A DNA stretch of 64,000 bases from CAWCUZ01 sp963798795 (lineage in GTDB: Bacteria; Acidobacteriota; Vicinamibacteria; Vicinamibacterales; SCN-69-37): NCBI GenBank assembly GCA_963798795.1, contig CAWCUZ010000001.1, positions 2,356,001 to 2,420,000 on the forward strand. The letters are read 5' to 3'. The notes beneath the pieces were generated by a model. It made no database searches and was not told the DNA's origin. It saw only the letters and a program-made list of their open reading frames with translations. The position numbers and the translations under genes were made by a program. Every line of letters starts with the position of its first letter. The first letter of the stretch is position 1. This document shows positions 45,624-53,613 of this stretch, piece by piece.

Positions 45624-48259
45624 GCGCGCCAGGTCCGCTGACCCGCCTCCTGCTGCTCGCCGTGCCGGTCGCCTGGCGCGCGTCGGTGGCCCGCGACCTC
45701 GCGCAGGAAGCTCGGCGGGCCGGACGTCGCGGTGTGCGCGCCGATCTCTGGTGCGCGTCTGAAGCGGCGCAAATTGCCCTCCGGTTCCTGGTGCGGCGGC
45801 CGCCGGTCCACGCCTCGACGAGATCCGCACGCTCGGCATTTGGCGACATGTCCGCGGACTTTCGGGTCGCGCTCCGACGCCTCCGCCGACAACCCTGGGC
45901 CGCCGCGGCCATCGTCGTCACGCTGGCACTGGGCATCGGCGCGGCCACGGCCACCTTCGGCATCTTCAGTTACGCGCTCTTCCGGCCGGTGCCGGGCGTG
46001 CACGATCCCGACCGGCTGGTCAGCCTCTACTACCAGTTCCAGCCGGACCCGGAGACCTTCTACCGGACGGCCCTGCCGCATCGCTACCTGGCGGCCATGC
46101 GCGATGGCGTCGCTGGACTGGACGGCCTGGCGGCTTACAGACGTCTCGACCTGCCGTTCTCCACGAGCGCTGCCGCCGCGCCGCGCAACCTCGTCGTCGT
46201 GCGCGTGACGCGCGGCTACTTCGACGTCCTCGGCGTGAGGCCGCGGATGGGTCGGCTCTTCACCGACGACGAATACGAACGGCGGGGACCGTCGATCGCG
46301 GTCGTCAGCGACTGGCTGTGGCGGCGCGATCTGGCCGCCGATCCCGGCGCTATCGGCCGCACCATCCTCGTCAACGCGCAGCCGTTCACGATTGTCGGCG
46401 TCACGGCCACCTACCGCGGCCCGAAGCAGGTGGACGACGAGGACATCTGGGTGCCCCTCGCCAATCGGGTGGCGCTCGGGGAGGATGCTGGCGAGGCCTA
46501 CGACCAGTACGTCATCGGTCGGCTGCAGTCCGGCGCGACGTTGGATCAGGCCCGCGAGCAGACGGCCGCCGTCTTCGCCGGGGTCGGACCGATCGTCGAG
46601 TCATACACACCTGCCGTCTATGCCGGCCTGACCGACGGGATCGGCCGGACGCGACATCGCCTCATGACGATCTACTTCACGCTGATGGCCGGCGTCGCGA
46701 TGTTGTTCCTCATCGCCAGCGCAAACGCCGCCAACCTGCTGCTGGCGCGAAACGTCCGGCAGGCCGGCGATCGGGCCCTTCGCGCGGCCGTTGGAGCCAG
46801 CCGCTGGCGGCTGATCCGCGAGAGCCTCGTCGAGTCGTCCCTGCTCGCCGCGCTGGCGGCCGGCCTGGGCCTGTTCATCGCCGAGGCCGTCGCCGGACTG
46901 TTCCGCGGATCGAGCCTGATCTGGTTCCTGCCGGCCCTCGACGATCTGTCGCTGGACTGGCGCGTGGCCGCCTTCGCGGCTGCGGCGGCTGCGTTCACCA
47001 TCGTGCTGTTCGGTGCCGGCCCCGCCTGGCTGGGCGCGCGTGTCAATCCGCAGCAGGATCTCCAGGGGTCGGGTCGGACGACGCCGCGCGGCGGTCGGCT
47101 GCGCGCTGCGCTGGTGTGCCTGCAGCTGGGCCTGTCGCTGGCCCTGGTGGCCGCGACGGGCGTGCTGGTCCAAACCGCCGAGCGGCTGGAGTCGGTGGAC
47201 CTCGGCATGACCGCCGACGGCGTGACCGAGTTCTCTCTCGCCCCTTTCCGGCGTGGCTACGACGACGCGCGGACGATGGGCGTGTTCAACGACGTCCTGG
47301 AGCGGCTCGAGCAATCGGCGTCGATTCGACACGCCGCGCTCGCCGGGTGGGGGCCGCTCGGCACGAACTCGCTCGAGGACATTCGCCTGCCCGATCAGGC
47401 GCGCGAATCGGCCATTCGCGTGATGGGCCACCATGTCACCGCGGCGTACCTCGAGACGCTCGGCATCCCGATCCTCTCCGGGCGGACGTTCACCGGCGCC
47501 GAAGTGGCCCGCGGTGTGCGGCGGTCGACCGACGGCGTGGTCATCGTCAGCGCGTCGCTCGCCATGCGGCTCTTCCAGACCAGAGCGGTGGTTGGCCGGC
47601 GGATTGCTGATGACTTCTGGGGTGGCTCGTTCCAGATCGTCGGCGTTGTCGGCGACGTCGCGAGCAGCGAGCTGCGCGACGGCCAGCCGCCGGCGATCTA
47701 CGCGCCGCTCGGATCGACGCGGCGCGGAACGTTCGTGCTGCGCTCCTCGCTGCCGGCCGGCGACGTGGCCGCGCTGGTCCGCCGCACCGTCCACGACGTC
47801 GACCCGACGCTGGCGACCGATCCGGTGGTCACGCTGTCCGACCGGGTGGATCAGTTGCTCGTCGAAGAGCGGCTGTTCGCGAATCTCGGCCTGCTCGTGG
47901 CGGTGTCAGCGTCGGCCCTCGCGGCCTTCGGCGTCTACGCCGTGGTCGCGTTCTTCGTGGACGAACGGCGGCGGGAGTTCGGCATCCGGGCCGCGCTCGG
48001 CGCGCCGCGCCGTGCCGCGGCCGGTCTCGTGTTCAGCCGCCTCGCCCGAATGGCGGCGCTCGGCCTGCCGACTGGCGCGGGTCTGTTCCTCGCCTCGTCG
48101 CGCGTGCTGGCGTCGCGGGTCTACGGTCTGCGTGCGTCCGATCCGATCACGCTCGCCTGCGCGGGGGCGGCCCTCTTCATCATCGCCCTGCTGGCCGCCT
48201 GGCTGCCCGCGCACCGAGCGGCGCGAGTCGACCCGATCGCGGCGCTGCGCGCCGATTAG
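45620..48259 (+). CDS. ADOP-type ABC transporter permease (two MacB_PCD-FtsX modules)
   Basis: 879 residues. A cytoplasmic prefix (about 1-75) is followed by a first membrane segment (AAAIVVTLALGIGAATATFGIF), a MacB-type periplasmic core, three helices around 355-480 (LMAGVAMLFLIASANAANLLLARN), a second core and a final FtsX block with FFVDERRREFGIRAALGA and a C-terminal RVDPIAALRAD. No ATPase gene is adjacent, as is usual for these orphan permeases. The GTG start overlaps the padR stop. Its last 80 nt overlap the convergent acyltransferase frame. Confidence 0.93.
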   Translation: MSAPGPLTRLLLLAVPVAWRASVARDLAQEARRAGRRGVRADLWCASEAAQIALRFLVRRPPVHASTRSARSAFGDMSADFRVALRRLRRQPWAAAAIVVTLALGIGAATATFGIFSYALFRPVPGVHDPDRLVSLYYQFQPDPETFYRTALPHRYLAAMRDGVAGLDGLAAYRRLDLPFSTSAAAAPRNLVVVRVTRGYFDVLGVRPRMGRLFTDDEYERRGPSIAVVSDWLWRRDLAADPGAIGRTILVNAQPFTIVGVTATYRGPKQVDDEDIWVPLANRVALGEDAGEAYDQYVIGRLQSGATLDQAREQTAAVFAGVGPIVESYTPAVYAGLTDGIGRTRHRLMTIYFTLMAGVAMLFLIASANAANLLLARNVRQAGDRALRAAVGASRWRLIRESLVESSLLAALAAGLGLFIAEAVAGLFRGSSLIWFLPALDDLSLDWRVAAFAAAAAAFTIVLFGAGPAWLGARVNPQQDLQGSGRTTPRGGRLRAALVCLQLGLSLALVAATGVLVQTAERLESVDLGMTADGVTEFSLAPFRRGYDDARTMGVFNDVLERLEQSASIRHAALAGWGPLGTNSLEDIRLPDQARESAIRVMGHHVTAAYLETLGIPILSGRTFTGAEVARGVRRSTDGVVIVSASLAMRLFQTRAVVGRRIADDFWGGSFQIVGVVGDVASSELRDGQPPAIYAPLGSTRRGTFVLRSSLPAGDVAALVRRTVHDVDPTLATDPVVTLSDRVDQLLVEERLFANLGLLVAVSASALAAFGVYAVVAFFVDERRREFGIRAALGAPRRAAAGLVFSRLARMAALGLPTGAGLFLASSRVLASRVYGLRASDPITLACAGAALFIIALLAAWLPAHRAARVDPIAALRAD

Positions 48260-49382
48260 AGCCGGCGCCCGGCAGGGTCAGACCGGGGTCAGACCCCGGG
48301 ACCCCAGTCTGACCCCGGACGCTGACCGGCGAGAGGTCGAGGGCCGACCGCCGGCTCCAGAGGATCGCCAACCCGTACATGAACGCCGTCAGCCCTGCGA
48401 ACGCCACGATCGCCCAGGGCAGCGACAGCGCGTGCCGCAGCGGGTAGCTGATGAACCCGTATGCGATCTCGACGTGCACCCAGTAGACGAAGAGCGACGT
48501 CCGGCCGAGCAGCACCATCGGGTTCCACTGCTCCTCGCGCCGGTGGCGCAGCAGGAGCCAGAGGGCCGGCAGCGCCGTCACCATCACGCCGGTGCGAATC
48601 AGCAGCAGCGACGGCGACCCGTCCCAAAAGTGGGCATTGACGAAATCCGATGGCACCAGCGTCAGTGCGTAGCCGACTGTCCAGAGCGCCACGCCGCCGA
48701 CCGCCAGCCGGCGCTGCAGCCACCTTTCCGACTCTCCAATGGACGCGCGCGTAATGAACACGCCGGCCACGGCGCCCGCGAAGACGTACGACACCCACGG
48801 AAAGATCGGGAAGACGCCGAGGCGCGGGACTGGCCGGATGTACGCCTCGAACCGCACGTAGAGCAGCGTCGGCCACCACCACGTGCGCGAGAACGGCGTC
48901 AGCAGCGCGACGATCACACCGGGCGCGACCAGCCACACAAGCTGACGCCTGAGATCCCGCGCCCGGCCCCAGCAGAACGCCGCCGCCACGATGCCGAGCC
49001 CGAGAATGTTGAGAATGTCCGGCTTGAGGAGGCTGGACCACGTCGCCGTCGGGTTCAGCAGGAACGACTGCAGGCGGAACAGATGCGCGAGTCCGAAGAT
49101 CTGCCAGCCTCGTTTCTGCACCGCCCAACTGCCGGCCCGATGCGCCTCGTCGGCGCCACGCCCCAGCTGACCGAACTTGCGCTCCCGCGCGGCGCCGGCC
49201 AGCGGCACGGCCACACCGGCCAGGAACAGAAACAGCGGCGCCGCCCATCCGCCGGCGAATGCCACCCACTGCCAGGCGGCTCCCCCCCTCGCGTCCACGC
49301 GGGTCCAGCCGTCCAGACTGTGCCACTCGATCATCACGAGGACGGCGAGTCCGCGGAGCCAATCGATGTACAGGCGGCGCAT
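48180..49382 (-). CDS. Multi-span acyltransferase-like protein (DUF1624/heparan-type), 3' end altered by a repeat
   Basis: About 400 residues with roughly ten membrane helices. The N-terminus YIDWLRGLAVLVMIEWHSLD and GWAAPLFLFLAGVAVPLAG match the DUF1624/heparan-alpha-glucosaminide acetyltransferase-like family. Residues from about 354 onward (GQTGVPGSDPGLTLPG and a basic tail) are encoded by the 11-mer palindrome and then by the antisense of the ADOP 3' end, so the native stop seems lost and the real protein likely ended near 48325. Confidence 0.8.
   Translation of the reverse strand: MRRLYIDWLRGLAVLVMIEWHSLDGWTRVDARGGAAWQWVAFAGGWAAPLFLFLAGVAVPLAGAARERKFGQLGRGADEAHRAGSWAVQKRGWQIFGLAHLFRLQSFLLNPTATWSSLLKPDILNILGLGIVAAAFCWGRARDLRRQLVWLVAPGVIVALLTPFSRTWWWPTLLYVRFEAYIRPVPRLGVFPIFPWVSYVFAGAVAGVFITRASIGESERWLQRRLAVGGVALWTVGYALTLVPSDFVNAHFWDGSPSLLLIRTGVMVTALPALWLLLRHRREEQWNPMVLLGRTSLFVYWVHVEIAYGFISYPLRHALSLPWAIVAFAGLTAFMYGLAILWSRRSALDLSPVSVRGQTGVPGSDPGLTLPGAGSNRRAAPRSGRLAPLGARAARRPAGR
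48275..48318. repeat. Short inverted pair of 11-mer units (GGGGTCAGACC)
   Basis: GGGTCAGACCGGGGTCAGAC then the reverse orientation CCCCAGTCTGACCCC, forming a palindrome between the convergent ADOP and acyltransferase genes. Same family as 45121-45216 and 52283-52350. Confidence 0.85.
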
Positions 49383-49386
49383 TTTA

Positions 49387-49488
49387 CGATTTGTGATTTG
49401 TGACTTGCGAATCGCGACTTGTGGATTGCGGCCTTCTGGTTCTTCTGCCTTCTGCCTTCTGCCTTCTGCCTTCTGCCTTCTGCCTTCT
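49387..49488 (+). repeat. Two adjacent heptamer arrays (GATTTGT-like, then CCTTCTG)
   Basis: GATTTGT GATTTGT GACTTGC GAATCGC GACTTGT GGATTGC, then CCTTCTG about seven times. It starts just upstream of the acyltransferase ATG, and the last degenerate unit supplies the OsmC stop codon (TAG on the minus strand at 49487-49489). Confidence 0.85.
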
Positions 49489-49915
49489 ATTTCGTCCCGT
49501 CTTCTATCTCGAACGTCGCCTGAAAATCGACGTCCGGCCGAATCGTGTTGAGCACCGAGCAGTACTGCGTGCGCGACAGGTCGATCGCGCGCTGGACGAC
49601 GTGCGGCTCGACCCGCCCGCTGATGTGGAAGTGCAGATGCATCGAGACGAAACGCCGCGGGTGCTCGTTCGAGCGTTCCCCCTCGAAGGCGACCCGCAGG
49701 GCCTGGAGGTCGTGGCGGCCGCGCGTGATCACGTGCACCAGGTCCATGCCCATGCAGGCCATCACGGCGTAGGCGAGCGCCTGTGTGGGCGACGTGACGC
49801 CGGGGGTGTTGCTGTGCAGCTCGATCCCCGGCGATCCGTCCCTGTTCTTGAACGTGAGGTCGCCCGCCCAGTCGAGCGCGAGCGCCATCGCCGGCCGCGG
49901 CGCGGGATCAGTCAT
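49487..49915 (-). CDS. OsmC-family protein
   Basis: 142 residues: IELHSNTPGVTSPTQALAYAVMACMGMDLVHV carries the conserved Cys of the peroxidatic helix, and ISGRVEPHVVQRAIDLSRTQYCSVLNTIRPD carries the second. OsmC/Ohr relatives reduce organic peroxides. The ATG at 49915 overlaps the end of the gspE-like gene by a few bases. Confidence 0.92.
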   Translation of the reverse strand: MTDPAPRPAMALALDWAGDLTFKNRDGSPGIELHSNTPGVTSPTQALAYAVMACMGMDLVHVITRGRHDLQALRVAFEGERSNEHPRRFVSMHLHFHISGRVEPHVVQRAIDLSRTQYCSVLNTIRPDVDFQATFEIEDGTK

Positions 49916-51750
49916 CGCGTCGGCGTCCCCGCTTGGCGCGCGGAGCGGGCGCCGGCTTCGGCCGCCCGGGCGCAAAACGCGCCCGGTGGTCGGCCACGGC
50001 GGAATACGGCAGCACGCGCAGCAGGTCTTCCATCGTCGTCTTCCCGTCGCGCAGCCGCTCGTGCGCGTCCTCGGCCATGCCGAAGGTCGTCCGGCGCGCG
50101 CTCTCGCGAATTTCGTCGAACGGCGCCCCGCGCGTGATCAGCCGCTGGTCGTGCTCGTCGGGTACCCACAGGTCGGCGACGATCATCCGCCCCTGATAGC
50201 CGGTGAAGCCGCACTCCACGCATCCGGCGCCGCGATAGAAGGTGAACCCGTCGGGAACGCGCCCGAAGAACTCGCTGGTCAGCTCCGGATCCGGCTCGTC
50301 GACCGTCTTGCAGCTGGCGCAGATCCTGCGAACGAGCCGCTGTGACAGCACCCCGATGAGAGACGAGGCGATGAGAGACGACTCGGTCCGCAGGCCGAGC
50401 AGCCGCGGCAGCGCCTCGATGGCGCTGTTGGTGTGCAGCGTGCTGAGCAGCAGGTGGCCTGTCTGAGCGGCGCGGAACGCCATCTCGGCCGTTTCCTCGT
50501 CGCGGATCTCGCCGACCAGGATCACCTCCGGATCGTGCCGCAGGAACGCGCGCAGGTAGCCCGCGAACGTGTTGCCGATCTCGGGGTTCACCTGCGACTG
50601 GCTGAGCTCGTCGTAGACGTACTCGACCGGATCCTCGGCCGTGAGGATGCGCACCTCGGGCCGATTCAGCCGCAGCAGACACGCGTAGAGAGTCGTGGAC
50701 TTGCCCGACCCGGTGGGCCCGGTCACGAGAAAGATGCCGGTCGTCCGCGTCAGGAGGTCCCCGAGGCGGCTCGCGACCGCCGGGGACGAGATCCAGCTCC
50801 TGGATGCCCCGCGGCGCGCGCGTTCGATCCAGGATGCGGATGACGACGCTCTCGCCGTAGTAGCTGGGGATGACCGAGACGCGGAGGTCGACCTCGACCT
50901 TGCTCCCGCTGCGCTCCACGCTCACACGGAAGCTGCCGTCCTGCGGGCGGCGCCGCTCGGCGATGTCGAGCTTGGCCAGGATCTTGATGCGCGACATGAT
51001 CTCGCGCACGTGCCGATCGAACCCCTCCTGACGCAGGCCGAAATGCGGCTGGCGCAGCACGCCATCGACGCGGAACCGCAACGAGAGCCCCGCCGACTGC
51101 ATCTCGAGGTGGATATCGCTGCAGTGAATCTCGACCGCGTGCGCCAGAATCTGGCGAAACAGGTCGTCGGCCCGGCGGCTGAGCTGCTCGTCGGTGGCGG
51201 CCGATGCCGTGACGGCCGCCTCGGCGGGCATGAGGTCCGCAAAGCTCAACGACTCGCCGAGCGTCTCCGCCGAATCCGAGTCGGACTCGTACAGCCGACG
51301 ATAGGCCTGCTGAATCGCCCGGTTCGAGGCGGTCACGACCGTGATCGCGTATCCGGTCAGCCGCCGGAGGTCGTCGATCACCTCTGCCGCGGTCGGGTCG
51401 TCCATCGCCACCGTCAGCGTCCGCCCGACCTTCGCCACCGGCAGGATCATGTGGCGACGTGCGTAGCTGGAATTGATCAGCCGCGCGAGGCCGCGGTCGA
51501 TGAGCACCTTGTCCAGATCGAGGAACGGCACCTGGAGCTGCTTGCTCAACACCTGCCGCATCGTCTCGTCAGTGACGTAGTTCAGTTTGAGGAGGACTTT
51601 GCCGAGCGGGAGCTTCAGCGTCTTCTGCTGCAACAGCGCATGCTCGAGCTGCAGACCGGAGATGGCGCCCTCGGCAATCAGGAGTTCGCCGAGCCTGGTG
51701 CGATCGGGACCGGACGCGGTCTCCGGGGAATCGGACGTGCGTTGACTCAT
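49908..51750 (-). CDS. Type II secretion/type IV pilus assembly ATPase (GspE/PilB), one apparent frameshift
   Basis: About 613 residues when joined. The N-terminal GspE_N domain (LGELLIAEGAISGLQLEHAL) leads to the ATPase core with SDIHLEMQSAGLSLRFRVDG in the first frame. After a single extra base near 50781, the core continues: Walker A GPTGSGKSTTLYA, the Asp box TAEDPVEYVYDE, Walker B VILVGEIRDEETAEMA, the His box LLLSTLHTNSA, and zinc cysteines CASCK and CVECGFTGYQGR. It powers pilin or pseudopilin assembly; no pilus partner genes are in the window. Divergent from the PilZ gene. Confidence 0.92.
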
Positions 51751-51921
51751 TCCACGATCTTGACCCCGGCCGCTTGCGAAGGGCGGCAGGTTAGGCGATT
51801 ATACGCGCGACATGTCACGCCATGTCGCGACTCGTCGTTCCGATCTGCCTGATCCCGGAGCTCTTTCGGGCCCTCACTCTCACATGCTAGAGTGGAATGC
51901 CCCCGAGGGACTGCCTGGTCC

Positions 51922-52281
51922 GTGACGGAACGCCGCAAGCACAAGAGGGTTACCCAGATCCTCGAAGGAACCTGGACCGGCGCCTCGGGTTCCAACGTCT
52001 GCCGCATCACCGACATTTCTGTCGGCGGGTGTTTCATTAGCGGGCTCGCCGTTCCGCTCGCTGGATTCGAGACCACGATCACGATCAAGCTCGACAAAGG
52101 CCGCTACGTGACGGCGCCGGGCAAGGTCGTCTACTCGGAGGCCAACGTGGGCTTCGCCGTCGAGTTCTATCCGCTCGGCGAGGCCGAGCGCGCCCGCTTG
52201 CTCGCGTTTCTGGCGGAACGTCAGGCCCGGATGCAGCCCGAGCCCCGCGGCGACGACGACGAATCCGAAATCATCCACTGA
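51922..52281 (+). CDS. PilZ-domain c-di-GMP receptor
   Basis: 119 residues from the GTG at 51922; an upstream GTG at 51892 is possible. The c-di-GMP motif ERRKHKRV at the N-terminus and the second motif DISVGGCFISG are present, followed by GKVVYSEANVGFAVEFYPL. It may tune pilus or secretion activity given the neighbouring GspE/PilB ATPase, though they are transcribed divergently. The stop lies 1 bp before the 11-mer repeat. Confidence 0.87.
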   Translation: MTERRKHKRVTQILEGTWTGASGSNVCRITDISVGGCFISGLAVPLAGFETTITIKLDKGRYVTAPGKVVYSEANVGFAVEFYPLGEAERARLLAFLAERQARMQPEPRGDDDESEIIH

Positions 52282-52282
52282 C

Positions 52283-52350
52283 GGGTCAGACCGAGGTCAG
52301 ACCGGATCAGATCGGGGTCAGACCTGAGGTCTGACCCCGGTCAGACCTCC
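52283..52350. repeat. 11-mer inverted array overlapping the FTR1 3' end
   Basis: Units GGGTCAGACC, GAGGTCAGACC, GGATCAGAT, GGGGTCAGACC followed by GAGGTCTGACCCC in reverse orientation. The FTR1 stop codon (52307-52309) lies inside it. Confidence 0.85.
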
Positions 52351-53095
52351 GGCGGTGGAAGAGACTCGACAGCAGCAGCCACCCGAGCGGCAGCGTCACC
52401 AGCAGGTAGGTCAGCATCTGGCCATACCGGCCATCCGGTCCGTACGGCTCGGTCGCCCAGTGCAGCGACTCCGAATACGGAAACCCGATGTTCGCTTCCA
52501 TCAGTTCATGAAAGCCGTAGATCGCGAGCTGGACCACGAACACGCCGAGGAAGATCGCCGTCACCTGGAAGAACCGCGCCAGGTTGACCCGGTGCCCATA
52601 GCGCGACCAGGCCCACGCGACGGAGGCCGCGCTGAGCGTGCCGCCCAGCGCCCCGAGCATCACGTCCGCCTGCCGCACCTGGAAGAGCAGCGTGTTCATC
52701 AACAGCGCGGTCTCCATCCCCTCGCGCGTGATCATCAGAACGGTGAACCCGAGCACCCCCAGAAACGCCGCGGCCCCGGCGCGCGCGGCCGACTGCTCGA
52801 GCCGGCCCTCGATGTCACGCTTCATCCGCTTGCCCGTCCGCCACATGTGAACGATGAGCGTGCCGACCAGCACGGCGGCCACCCACGCGAGCACCGCTTC
52901 CCAGAGCGCCTGATTGCGCGCCCGCTGCAGCAACAGCCCGGCGCCCACGCTCGCGGCCAGGGAAATCGCGATGCCCCAGCGCACCGCCGACGCGAGCCCG
53001 GCTCTCCCCGTCTTCTTCAGGTAGGCCAGGCTGATCGCGACGATCAGGAATGCTTCCAGACCCTCACGAAGAGTGATGATGAACGACTGCAGCAT
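52307..53095 (-). CDS. FTR1-family iron permease
   Basis: 262 residues, seven predicted helices. The two REGLE iron motifs are LREGLEAFLI at the N-terminus and TREGMETALL in TM4. The ATG at 53095 starts directly at LQSFIITLREGLE; an in-frame extension to 53194 has no family match and covers the promoter. The last dozen residues (SDRGQTSGLTPI) are encoded by the 11-mer repeat. No partner oxidase or cupredoxin gene is adjacent. Confidence 0.92.
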   Translation of the reverse strand: MLQSFIITLREGLEAFLIVAISLAYLKKTGRAGLASAVRWGIAISLAASVGAGLLLQRARNQALWEAVLAWVAAVLVGTLIVHMWRTGKRMKRDIEGRLEQSAARAGAAAFLGVLGFTVLMITREGMETALLMNTLLFQVRQADVMLGALGGTLSAASVAWAWSRYGHRVNLARFFQVTAIFLGVFVVQLAIYGFHELMEANIGFPYSESLHWATEPYGPDGRYGQMLTYLLVTLPLGWLLLSSLFHRRRSDRGQTSGLTPI

Positions 53096-53135
53096 GACGA
53101 GTACCTGGCAGGACCGGCCGACAGAATGAGCAGAC

Positions 53136-53194
53136 AAATGAGACGAGTCTCGTTTAGTTCGGTCGAGCATATCGCCCGAACTCCGACCGGTCAA
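53136..53194 (-). promoter_or_regulatory. FTR1 promoter and palindromic operator
   Basis: Minus strand: -35 TTGACC (53189-53194), 17-bp spacer, -10 TATGCT (53166-53171). Ten bases further lies the near-perfect dyad AAACGAGACTCGTCTCATTT (53136-53155), with one mismatch between 9-nt arms. The location fits a repressor site, plausibly for an iron regulator, although it is not a canonical Fur box. Confidence 0.68.
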
Positions 53195-53253
53195 GTCTGA
53201 GTTCGAATGCTGAGTCTGGGTACAGGCCTCCCTAATTGCCTACAATGAAGTCC

Positions 53254-53613
53254 ATGTCGCGCGACCCGGTCACGGGACGAGGATCGCCGCCCTACTTGGG
53301 CGAACTCGAGCAACTCCTTCTTCTGGCCGTCCTCCAGTGCGGCCAGGAGGCCTACACAGTGCCGATTCGGCAGGTCCTCCTGGGCAAGTCGGGCCGGACC
53401 ATCGCCCGTGGGGCGTTGCACACGTCGCTCGACCGGCTCGAAGCGAAGGGCTTCGTGACCTCGCGGATGGGCGATCCGCTCGCGATCCGCGGAGGACGTG
53501 CACGCCGGTACTTCGCCGTCACTCCCACTGGTCTCGCGGCGCTCCGCGCCGCCCGCGCGGCCGTGAGCACGCTGTCGCGCGGCCTCGAGTCGCTGCTGGA
53601 GCCGCCGCATTGA
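53254..53613 (+). CDS. PadR-family transcriptional regulator
   Basis: 119 residues: LGELEQLLLLAVLQCGQEAYTVPIRQVL, ARGALHTSLDRLEAKGFVTSRMG, RRYFAVTPTGLAALRAARAAV. A paralogue of the PadR at 45291. The TACAAT hexamer at 53241-53246 ends 7 nt before the ATG at 53254, so that ATG was chosen over those at 53245 and the TTG at 53236. The stop overlaps the next ADOP gene. Confidence 0.9.
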   Translation: MSRDPVTGRGSPPYLGELEQLLLLAVLQCGQEAYTVPIRQVLLGKSGRTIARGALHTSLDRLEAKGFVTSRMGDPLAIRGGRARRYFAVTPTGLAALRAARAAVSTLSRGLESLLEPPH

